This document shows, piece by piece, positions 6,922 to 12,865 of a stretch of 12,865 nucleotides of DNA. The translations under genes were made by a program, and so were the position numbers. The notes beneath the pieces are model-generated. The model ran no database searches and was not told where the DNA came from. It was given only the letters and a program-made list of their open reading frames with translations. The stretch comes from an uncultured beta proteobacterium (GTDB taxonomy: Bacteria > Pseudomonadota > Gammaproteobacteria > Burkholderiales > SG8-39), in contig CAIPUP010000207.1 in assembly GCA_903868285.1 (NCBI GenBank), forward strand, positions 1 through 12,865. The letters are read 5' to 3'. The number at the start of each line of letters is the position of its first letter. Within the stretch, counting starts at the first letter, position 1.

Positions 6922-7595
6922 TCCGTGTCTTGCTGGTCGACGATCATGCGGTGGTGCGGGCTGGCTACCGACGTTATCTGGAGCAGGTCCAGGGGGAGCA
7001 CGCTGAGGGAGTGCAGGTCGTGGCCGAGGCCGGCAGCGCCGGGCAGGGCTACGCCGCCTACTGCCAGAGCCAGCCGGATGTCAGCGTGGTCGATCTGTCC
7101 ATGCCGGGTGCCAGCGGTGTGCAATTGATTCAACGCATCCTGGCGCGCGATCCCCAGGCGCGCGTGCTGGCCTTCAGCATGCATGAACAGGCGCTGTTCG
7201 TGCAGCAGGCGATCGCCGCTGGTGCCTGTGGTTACATCACCAAGAACAGCGCTGGCGAGGCGCTGGTTGAGGCAGTGCGTGCGGCGCATGCCGGCGGCCG
7301 ATTTTTCAGTCCCGGGCTGGCGCTGCCCTCGCTGGCAGCGCAGCCTTTACCCGAGGCGGGCAGTGCTGATGCGCTGTCGGCGCGTGAGTTCGAGGTGTTT
7401 CGGCTGATCGCGCGTGGTCTGACCCTGGGCGAGATCGCCGACACCCTGCATCTGAGCAGCAAGACCGTGGCCAATCATCAAACCCGAATCAAGGAAAAAC
7501 TCGGTGTGCGGACCACGGCGGCACTGGTACATCGTGCTTTGCAAAGTGGCGCGCTGGATCGGGAGTTTTTCCCGCGACAGGGCGAGGCGCGCTGA
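6918..7595 (+). CDS. NarL/FixJ-family response regulator with LuxR-type HTH
   Basis: A 225-residue two-component transcription regulator. The receiver domain (about 1-120) has the acidic pair D8-D9 in VLLVDDHAVVRAG, phosphoacceptor D59 in VVDLSMPG, the switch residue S87 in LAFSMHE and conserved K109 in YITKNSAGEAL. A linker of about 30 residues leads to the DNA-binding LuxR helix-turn-helix: LSAREFEVFRLIARGLT, then IADTLHLSSKTVANHQTRIK (173-192). The ATG at 6918 overlaps the kinase stop as ATGA, so translation is probably coupled and the two are a cognate pair. An upstream in-frame start at 6876 would add 14 residues from within the kinase and would displace the conserved receiver start, so it is not used. 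Its likely targets are this locus, including the dehydrogenase upstream region and the divergent palindrome, by inference. Confidence 0.93.
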   Translation: MIRVLLVDDHAVVRAGYRRYLEQVQGEHAEGVQVVAEAGSAGQGYAAYCQSQPDVSVVDLSMPGASGVQLIQRILARDPQARVLAFSMHEQALFVQQAIAAGACGYITKNSAGEALVEAVRAAHAGGRFFSPGLALPSLAAQPLPEAGSADALSAREFEVFRLIARGLTLGEIADTLHLSSKTVANHQTRIKEKLGVRTTAALVHRALQSGALDREFFPRQGEAR

Positions 7596-7630
7596 CTAAG
7601 CTGCGCCACTCTGTTGGGGGTGGGTTTTCG

Positions 7631-10006
7631 ATGATTCGTTTCTTCCTTGCCTGTTGTGTGTGTGTGCCGAGCTTGCTGACTGCGGCTTTGGCAGCGTCAG
7701 CGCCCGATGACACACCCGCCGTGCTGGAGGTGATCAGTACCACCCCGGTACCTGGCCTGGGACTGGCGCGGGATTTACTGCCGTATCCGGTGCGCAGCAT
7801 CGATGCTGCGGCACTGGAGCGGGCGCGTGGGACCACCCTGCCGTCGCTGTTCAACAGCCAGCTGCCCGGCGTAACGGTGAATGAAATCCAGGGCAATCCG
7901 TATCAGGCGGATGTGAACTTTCGCGGCTTCACCGCCAGCCCGCTGCTGGGCACCCCGCAGGGACTGTCGGTGTTTCAGGACGGCGTGCGCCTGAACGAAG
8001 CGTTTGGTGATGCAGTGAACTGGGACCTGGTGCCGCGTGCCGCCTTGGCCGGCGTGGAGTTGATTCCCGGTGCCAACCCGCTGTTTGGTTTGAACACCCT
8101 GGGTGGGGCGCTGAATCTGCGCACCAAGGATGGTTTGAATCATCCGGGCAGTCAGCTTGAGCTCTCGGGCGGGAGTTTTGGGCGGCGAGGCATCGAATTC
8201 CAGAGCGGTCAGCGTCAGGAAGCTGGCCTTTCGCCGACCGGTGCAGCAGCGCAGGCAGCCGATCAGCGTGGCTTGTATTTCGCCGGCAACCTGTTCAAGG
8301 AAGACGGCTGGCGTGATTTTTCGCCCTCGCAAGTTGGCCAGTTCTTCGCCAAGGGCAGCCATCGCGGCGCCGCGGTTGACCTGGATCTCAGCCTCACCCT
8401 GGCCGACACCATGCTTACTGGCAATGGCCTGGTACCCAATTCGATGTTGCAGCGGCGCTATCGCAGCATTTTTACCCGACCGGACGAGGTGGCCAATCGA
8501 CTGGGCATGCTCAGTCTGCAGGCTGTGCATTGGCTGGCCGAAGGCGAAAAACTCTCGGCCTTGACCTATCTGCGCCAGCAGCGCAGTCGCACCCTGAATG
8601 GTGACGCTTATACCGGCTTCGAGGACAGCGCCACGCTCGATGGTGCGGCTGGCGCCAACGGCGGTAATGGCCTCAACAGCAACACCGCTGCCAACACCCG
8701 CAGTCGTACTACGCAACTGTCCAGTGGCGCGTCGTTGCAATGGTCACGCCAGGTCGAGACCACACAGACCACGCTCGGCGGCAGTGTCGACAGCGGTCAG
8801 ACCAATTTCACCCAGACGCTTGAGCTGGGTGTGTTCGACAGTGATCGCGCCCTGACTAACGGTGCGGGGGAATCCTTGTTGAATCAGCTGCGTGGCCGCG
8901 CCACGCATCTGGGTCTGTATGCCACCCGCACGCAGATGTTGCAGCCGGGCTTGACGGTCACGGCATCCGGACGACTGAATCAATCGCATGTGCTGGCTCG
9001 CGATCAGCTACGCGCTGTGACGCCGAACCTGGATGCTGACTATGTCTATCGCAAGTTCAATCCGGCCGTCGGCTTGAGTCTGGTGTTGACGCCAACGATG
9101 ACGGCCTATGCCAATGCTGGTCAGGGCAGCCGTGCCCCCAGTCCGATCGAGCTCGGGTGTTCCGATCCTGCCAATCCCTGCTCGCTGCCCAATACCATGC
9201 AGTCCGATCCCTATTTGAAACAGGTGGTCACGCGCAGTATCGAAGCCGGTGTGCGCGGCCGTGACAGCAAGCTGCAATGGAGCGCCGGATTGTTTTCGGC
9301 CACCAATCAGGACGACATTTTGTTTATTGGCACGTCTACCAGTGCCGGTTACTTCACCAACTTCGGTCGCACCCGGCGCAGTGGTGGCGAGCTCGCGCTC
9401 AGCGCGCGCCAAGGCAGTGTGCAATGGCAGGGCAGTTACACCATGGTGCGAGCGGTCTATGCCAGCAGTGCCTGCCTGCTGTCGCCCAACAGTAGTTCGC
9501 GCGGTCAGAGCAGTACCTGCACGGCCAATGGTCAGAGTGATGAAATCCTGATCTCTCCCGGTCAGCGCATTCCTGGAATTCCGGAACATGCGCTCAAGCT
9601 TGCTGCGCAGTGGAGTTTTGTTGAGCACTGGGCCATTCAGGCCGAGCTGCTGGGCTTTTCCAGTCAGTACGCCCGTGGCAATGAAAACAACGCGCATCAG
9701 GATGGCAGCGCCACTGACTTGCTGGGGAATACACGCACCTTTTATGGCTCGGGTCGCGCGCCTGGTTATGCCGTGATGAATCTGCAGCTGCAGGGTGATC
9801 TCGGTCGCGGTTGGAGTGCCATGTTGCGCATCAGCAATCTGTTTGACCGGCGCTATGCCACAGCGGCAGCGCTGGCCGAGAACCCTTTCAATAGCAGTGG
9901 TGGCTTTCAGACCAACTCGGATAATTGGACACGCGAAACCTTCCTCGCGCCAGGAGCACCACGTGCGCTCTGGCTGGGGCTGAGTCATCGCTTCGACGCA
10001 CGCTGA
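7631..10006 (+). CDS. TonB-dependent outer-membrane receptor, cargo unknown
   Basis: A 791-residue receptor. A signal peptide ends near ALAAS (19-23) and a TonB-box-like VLEVISTTP is at 31-39. The plug is visible as LFNSQLPGVTVNEIQGNPYQ (73-92), VNFRGFTASPLLGTPQGLSV (95-114) and VELIPGANPLFGLNTLGGAL (142-161), followed by a large barrel. It is clearly different from the receptor at 2064-4187 and much larger. Two predicted extracellular Cys pairs (the CSDPANPC loop and the SACLL/STCTA loop) may form disulfides. The chain ends LSHRFDAR, three residues past the usual terminal Phe. A G-rich run (GGGGGTGGG) 6 nt before ATG 7631 serves as ribosome binding site. It starts 35 nt after the response regulator, so it may belong to the same transcript. 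Cargo could be the growth substrate, a metallophore or a cofactor; the sequence alone does not decide. Confidence 0.88.
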   Translation: MIRFFLACCVCVPSLLTAALAASAPDDTPAVLEVISTTPVPGLGLARDLLPYPVRSIDAAALERARGTTLPSLFNSQLPGVTVNEIQGNPYQADVNFRGFTASPLLGTPQGLSVFQDGVRLNEAFGDAVNWDLVPRAALAGVELIPGANPLFGLNTLGGALNLRTKDGLNHPGSQLELSGGSFGRRGIEFQSGQRQEAGLSPTGAAAQAADQRGLYFAGNLFKEDGWRDFSPSQVGQFFAKGSHRGAAVDLDLSLTLADTMLTGNGLVPNSMLQRRYRSIFTRPDEVANRLGMLSLQAVHWLAEGEKLSALTYLRQQRSRTLNGDAYTGFEDSATLDGAAGANGGNGLNSNTAANTRSRTTQLSSGASLQWSRQVETTQTTLGGSVDSGQTNFTQTLELGVFDSDRALTNGAGESLLNQLRGRATHLGLYATRTQMLQPGLTVTASGRLNQSHVLARDQLRAVTPNLDADYVYRKFNPAVGLSLVLTPTMTAYANAGQGSRAPSPIELGCSDPANPCSLPNTMQSDPYLKQVVTRSIEAGVRGRDSKLQWSAGLFSATNQDDILFIGTSTSAGYFTNFGRTRRSGGELALSARQGSVQWQGSYTMVRAVYASSACLLSPNSSSRGQSSTCTANGQSDEILISPGQRIPGIPEHALKLAAQWSFVEHWAIQAELLGFSSQYARGNENNAHQDGSATDLLGNTRTFYGSGRAPGYAVMNLQLQGDLGRGWSAMLRISNLFDRRYATAAALAENPFNSSGGFQTNSDNWTRETFLAPGAPRALWLGLSHRFDAR

Positions 10007-10226
10007 AGCCACAAAAGATCTGCTGACAACACGAGCGAAATATTGGTATTGGCTCGGTATTGACACCAGCCAGGATTGCTGCGCCGCAGCAGCAGTTTTA
10101 CTGATTTCCCTTCGCAATTAAGGGCTTTCCTGCACTACACTCGCGCCTCGTTGCGTCGCCTTGCTGCATCGTCAAGTCCATGGCATCAGCGAGTTCGGCG
10201 AACGACATAAAAAGGGGGAGTCCATC
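10007..10226 (+). promoter_or_regulatory. Upstream regulatory region of the PQQ dehydrogenase
   Basis: A 220-bp gap without a gene, less GC-rich than its flanks. It contains a direct repeat GGTATTG at 10045-10051 and 10056-10062, exactly 11 bp apart (one helical turn), with TATTGG duplicated head to tail at 10041-10052. Next is a 15-bp palindrome TGCTGCGCCGCAGCA at 10077-10091, and a small hairpin CCCTT/AAGGG at 10108-10124. No convincing -35/-10 pair is seen; TACACT at 10136-10141 is a weak -10 candidate. A strong GGGGGAG site at 10214-10220 lies 6 nt before the dehydrogenase ATG. The region probably starts a separate, highly expressed transcript under activator control. Confidence 0.45.
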
Positions 10227-11921
10227 ATGAAAAAACTGCTGCTCGCGACGGTCGTCGCGGCCACTTCGGCTGTGCTGCCGGCTGCACCGGCAATGGCGCA
10301 GTCTTCGCAAGATTTGCTGAACGATCACAAGACGCCGGGCGATGTGCTGGTGTATGGCATGGGCTATTCGGCGCAGCGCTACAGCACGCTGGCGAAGATC
10401 AACAAGTCCAACGTCAAGAAATTGGTGCCGATGTGGTCATACGCCATGACTGACAATCGTGGTGCCGAGGCGTTTCCGGTGGTCAAGGATGGTGTGATCT
10501 ACACCACAGCGCATAACGCCACCGTTGCCGTCGATGCGCTCACCGGCAAGCAGATATGGCGCGTGGCGCACGATTACCCGCCCGAGACCCTGCGCGTGGT
10601 GTGTTGCGGGGTGGTGAATCGTGGCGCTGCCATCTATGAAGGCAAGATCATCCGCGCACTGCTGGACAACCAGCTCATTGCGCTGGATGCCAAGACTGGC
10701 AAGGAAATCTGGAAAGCTGTCTCGCCAGCCCCTGCCACGACGGCTAATGGCTTTGCCATGACAGGCGCACCTTTGGTGGTGAACGGCGTCGTGATTGCCG
10801 GTGTGGCGGGTGCCGAATATGGTCATCGCGGTTTCATCGAGGCGTATGACGCACAGACCGGCAAGCATCTGTGGCGGCACTACAACGTGCCGGCCCCGGG
10901 CGAGAAGGGCGCCGAGACCTGGGCCAATGATTCCAACGTCACTGGTGGTGGCAGCTCCTGGGTCACCGGCAGCTACGATCCGGAACTGGATTTGGTGTTC
11001 TGGGGCACCGGCAATCCGTCGCCTTGGAATGCGCGCGGCCGCAAGGGCGACAACCTGTGGACCAACTCCATCGTAGCGCTGCGCCCGAAGACCGGTGAGC
11101 GCGTGTGGTTCTATCAGGCTTCGCCCAATGATCCCTTCGACTATGACGGCGTGCACACGCCAGTCCTGGCGCACGTCAAGGTCGAGGGCAAGATGCGCAA
11201 GGTGCTGATGCAGGCCAACCGCAATGGCTTCCTGTATGTGCTGGACCCGAGCAATGGCAAGCTGCTCGCAGCCAATACTTTTGGCAAGGTGAACTGGGCC
11301 GATGGTATTGATCTGACTACCGGCCGTCCCAAGTTCAACGATGTCTTTAACGGTGCGCTGGAGGGCAGGAAAGTCACGGTATGGCCGTCGGTGTCCGGGG
11401 TGACTAACTGGCAGCACATGGCGTTCAGCCCCAAGACCAGCATGCTCTACATCAACACCCTGCATATCGGCATGACCTACGAGGCACCGGAGCCTGAGAA
11501 ATATGTGCCCGGCAAACCGTCGGGCCCTGGTAGCGTGAAGCGCACAACAGTGCTGGAGGATCCGAACGTACGCGGTTTCCTCAAGGCGGTTGATCCGATG
11601 ACGGGCAAGTCAAAGTGGGAAGTTCCTTATAAGAGCCCGAATTACTCTTCTACCCTGGTGACTGCCGGTGACCTGGTGTTTACCGGTGTCATGACCGGTG
11701 AGTTCCAGGCGCTGGATGCCGACACAGGAAAGGTGCTGTGGAGCTTCCAGACGCCCTCGGGCATTCTTGCCCAGCCGGTGACCTGGGAGAAAAACGGCAA
11801 GCAGTATGTAACCGTGATGAGCGGTATCGGCGGCGTGTACGCCTTGCGTGCCGGCGATCCGAATCTGGCCAACGTTCCGGCGGGGGTCACGATGTGGACC
11901 TTTGGCTTATTCGACAAATAA
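10227..11921 (+). CDS. Periplasmic PQQ-dependent alcohol dehydrogenase with lanthanide-type Asp-x-Asp motif
   Basis: A 564-residue soluble quinoprotein (type I, no haem c domain) that oxidises an alcohol in the periplasm and passes electrons to a cytochrome c. The signal peptide runs MKKLLLATVV to PAMAQ (1-25). The eight-bladed propeller shows W-docking motifs such as ALDAKTGKEIW (152-162) and ALDADTGKVLW (495-505). Active-site features: the vicinal cysteine pair C126-C127 (VVCCGVV) that caps PQQ; metal ligands E197 (AGAEYGHRGF) and N263 (GTGNPSPWN); the catalytic Asp D305 in NDPFDYDG; and R332 in NRNGFLYVLD. D307, two residues after D305, aligns with the extra Asp of lanthanide-dependent XoxF/PedH enzymes, where calcium enzymes have Ala, Ser or Thr. 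ATG 10227 is chosen for its signal peptide and strong GGGGGAG site. Substrate unknown. The cytochrome c at 12330 is the likely acceptor. Confidence 0.94.
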   Translation: MKKLLLATVVAATSAVLPAAPAMAQSSQDLLNDHKTPGDVLVYGMGYSAQRYSTLAKINKSNVKKLVPMWSYAMTDNRGAEAFPVVKDGVIYTTAHNATVAVDALTGKQIWRVAHDYPPETLRVVCCGVVNRGAAIYEGKIIRALLDNQLIALDAKTGKEIWKAVSPAPATTANGFAMTGAPLVVNGVVIAGVAGAEYGHRGFIEAYDAQTGKHLWRHYNVPAPGEKGAETWANDSNVTGGGSSWVTGSYDPELDLVFWGTGNPSPWNARGRKGDNLWTNSIVALRPKTGERVWFYQASPNDPFDYDGVHTPVLAHVKVEGKMRKVLMQANRNGFLYVLDPSNGKLLAANTFGKVNWADGIDLTTGRPKFNDVFNGALEGRKVTVWPSVSGVTNWQHMAFSPKTSMLYINTLHIGMTYEAPEPEKYVPGKPSGPGSVKRTTVLEDPNVRGFLKAVDPMTGKSKWEVPYKSPNYSSTLVTAGDLVFTGVMTGEFQALDADTGKVLWSFQTPSGILAQPVTWEKNGKQYVTVMSGIGGVYALRAGDPNLANVPAGVTMWTFGLFDK

Positions 11922-11964
11922 GTGACAAACCAGTCGTAACTGCACACTGAGTACGGTGATGGCA

Positions 11965-11990
11965 CCGGGGGCCGCGCAAGCGGCCCCCGG
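11965..11990 (+). terminator. Strong GC hairpin after the dehydrogenase gene
   Basis: CCGGGGGCCGC and GCGGCCCCCGG pair perfectly over 11 bp around a GCAA (GNRA) tetraloop, then CATTTT. The stem is strong enough for a Rho-independent terminator, but only four T follow and the ribosome binding site of the next gene (GGAGG, 11997-12001) begins 6 nt later. It probably acts as a partial terminator or as a 3' stabiliser that keeps dehydrogenase mRNA more abundant than the downstream genes. Confidence 0.6.
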
Positions 11991-12007
11991 CATTTTGGAG
12001 GCAGGGT

Positions 12008-12307
12008 ATGAAGATGCGATCAGAATCTTGCGCGCTACATGCTGCAGTGTTGCTGTGGCTGGGTATGGGTTCGCAGGTGGTGTTGGCACAGTCTTGTGAT
12101 TTTTCTGCGGTGAAGCTGGAGATTGACCAGGTGATCGAACGCGATCCAGCGCGGGCAGTGAAATTTCGCAAGGAAGTGGCCGAGGGTAGCGACTCGATCA
12201 AGGTGTTGACCGAGCTGGCACGCAAAGACCTGCACAAGATGATCGATATCTGTCGTTTCGATGTTGCCGAGTACCTCACCAAGCGCGGCTTTCCGCCGGC
12301 GCACTGA
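12008..12307 (+). CDS. Small secreted protein of unknown function
   Basis: A 99-residue protein with a clear Sec signal peptide (hydrophobic AAVLLWLGMG, likely cleavage after VLA at 27), leaving about 72 mature residues in the periplasm. The mature part is highly charged and looks mostly helical (AVKLEIDQVIERD, AVKFRKEVAEG, VLTELARKDLHKM). It has just two cysteines, C30 and C82, that could form one disulfide, and ends TKRGFPPAH. I recognise no named domain. GGAGG at 11997-12001, 6 nt before ATG 12008, is an excellent ribosome binding site. It lies between the dehydrogenase and its cytochrome c on the same strand, the place where methanol dehydrogenase operons carry small accessory subunits. 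It shows no visible similarity to MxaI, so a partner role is inferred from position and size only. Confidence 0.8.
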   Translation: MKMRSESCALHAAVLLWLGMGSQVVLAQSCDFSAVKLEIDQVIERDPARAVKFRKEVAEGSDSIKVLTELARKDLHKMIDICRFDVAEYLTKRGFPPAH

Positions 12308-12329
12308 AGCTTGAATACGGATAGTGGCC

Positions 12330-12662
12330 ATGAAAAAAATACTTAATAATCAAGTACTTACGGCAATTTTTCTGGGGCTCGCCGGAGTCGCCATGCCTAG
12401 TCTTGGGCAAGACGCCAAAAAGGCTGCGGCCGGCGAGCGTGTCTACACCACCTACTGTGCGACTTGCCATGGTGATGCGTTGGTGAGCTCAGGCCAGACC
12501 TTTGACTTGCGCCGGCTGCGCAAGGATGAGCGGCCACGCTTCGAGAATGCAGTGCAAAACGGCAAGGGTCAGATGCCACCCTGGAAGGGTGTGGTGTCGG
12601 TCGAGGAAATGGACCTGATCTGGCATTACATCCGCACCCTCGCCAACGATCGCGATCAATAA
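12330..12662 (+). CDS. Small periplasmic class I cytochrome c
   Basis: A 110-residue monohaem cytochrome c. The signal peptide runs MKKILNNQVLTAIFLGLAGV with cleavage near SLGQ (24-27). The haem-attachment motif CATCH is at 43-47 and the likely sixth ligand is M82 in GQMPPWKG, followed by the usual C-terminal helix (VEEMDLIWHYIRTLA). The mature size (about 83 residues) fits a compact class I cytochrome. It comes 22 nt after the small secreted protein and is the obvious electron acceptor for the PQQ dehydrogenase, analogous to cytochrome c550 of ethanol-oxidising pseudomonads or cytochrome cL of methylotrophs. ATG 12330 is preferred over the in-frame GTG at 12324. The Shine-Dalgarno match is weak (GGA at 12319-12321), and the first 40 nt of the gene are unusually AT-rich. 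Confidence 0.92.
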   Translation: MKKILNNQVLTAIFLGLAGVAMPSLGQDAKKAAAGERVYTTYCATCHGDALVSSGQTFDLRRLRKDERPRFENAVQNGKGQMPPWKGVVSVEEMDLIWHYIRTLANDRDQ

Positions 12663-12665
12663 GGA
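12661..12665 (+). promoter_or_regulatory. Ribosome binding site that decides the amidohydrolase start
   Basis: AAGGA overlaps the cytochrome c stop codon. It directly abuts the first in-frame ATG (12666) but lies 6 nt before the second (12672), so the second is the likely start. The overlap suggests coupled translation of the two genes. Confidence 0.5.
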
Positions 12666-12671
12666 ATGGCC

Positions 12672-12865
12672 ATGAAAATCGATATCTACAACCATGTCAT
12701 GCCAGTGAAATTTCTGGAGCAGATGAAAGAGCTGGGCGCTGATGCCAACCTGCTCAAGCGCATGAGTTCGATCCGCATGCTGTGGGATATCGAAGCGCGC
12801 GTGGAGATGCTCAAGAGCAAATTCCCCGAGGTGCAGCAGGTGCTGACGCTGTCGGTGCCTTCACC
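12672..12865 (+). CDS. Amidohydrolase family protein (ACMSD/Amidohydro_2-like), N-terminal part only
   Basis: The frame runs from ATG 12672 off the right edge, giving 64 complete codons. It opens MKIDIYNHVMPVKFLEQMKE, the start of an Amidohydro_2 TIM barrel (families of decarboxylases and hydrolases such as ACMSD and gamma-resorcylate decarboxylase). The metal site DxHxH usually found here reads D4-I-Y6-N-H8: the first His is Tyr and the second is kept. The rest (MLWDIEARVEMLKSKFPEVQ, then VLTLSVPS) fits the first helix and second strand of the barrel, as in family members with WDxxARxxxM. It starts 9 nt after the cytochrome c stop, so it is in the same operon. It is probably a cytoplasmic (no signal peptide) enzyme acting on the product of the dehydrogenase. 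The reaction cannot be given because the rest of the active site lies outside the window. Confidence 0.75.
   Translation, partial: MKIDIYNHVMPVKFLEQMKELGADANLLKRMSSIRMLWDIEARVEMLKSKFPEVQQVLTLSVPS

Noticed and set aside
10108..10124. Hairpin CCCTT/AAGGG after the second receptor, considered as a terminator
   Set aside because: The 5-bp stem with a 7-nt loop is weak and no T-run follows.
10161..10226. Upstream TTG start that would extend the PQQ dehydrogenase by 22 residues
   Set aside because: ATG 10227 has a strong ribosome binding site and begins a textbook signal peptide; the extension would bury it.
10227..11921. Possibility that the dehydrogenase is a quinohaemoprotein
   Set aside because: No CxxCH occurs in the protein and it ends after the last propeller blade; the haem is supplied by the separate cytochrome c.

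Overview
The window is a GC-rich, gene-dense stretch of Gram-negative DNA (outer-membrane receptors, periplasmic cytochromes, Sec signal peptides), most likely from a beta- or gammaproteobacterium. It holds a catabolic locus built around a periplasmic PQQ-dependent alcohol dehydrogenase. I see no RNA genes, insertion sequences, CRISPR arrays or phage genes, and no intergenic gap longer than about 220 bases.

Layout. On the minus strand at the left edge, a class A FAD aromatic monooxygenase (263-1948) is followed by the N-terminus of a thiamine-diphosphate enzyme that runs out of the window (1-201). A 115-bp divergent promoter region with an 18-bp palindrome (2012-2029) separates them from a long plus-strand run: a TonB-dependent receptor that reads like the E. 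coli PQQ receptor PqqU/YncD (2064-4187), cytochrome b561 (4213-4842), a seven-bladed YVTN beta-propeller protein of the PQQ-catabolism-associated type (4859-5872), a NarL-type histidine kinase and response regulator (5896-7595), and a second TonB-dependent receptor of unknown cargo (7631-10006). A 220-bp regulatory gap with direct repeats and a palindrome precedes the PQQ dehydrogenase (10227-11921). A strong GC hairpin follows, then a small secreted protein (12008-12307), a cytochrome c (12330-12662) and the start of an amidohydrolase (12672 to the right edge).

How it may work together (inference). The first receptor would import PQQ across the outer membrane. The dehydrogenase uses PQQ in the periplasm to oxidise an alcohol and passes electrons to the small cytochrome c, with b561 a possible link to the membrane quinone pool. 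The kinase/regulator pair probably controls the set. Cytoplasmic enzymes (flavin monooxygenase, ThDP enzyme, amidohydrolase) would process the oxidised product, probably an aromatic or cyclic compound. The dehydrogenase carries the Asp-x-Asp signature associated with lanthanide-dependent enzymes, so the second receptor is a candidate for metal (metallophore) or substrate uptake. The combination of a PqqU-like importer, a PQQ enzyme and a dedicated signalling pair is the most notable feature.
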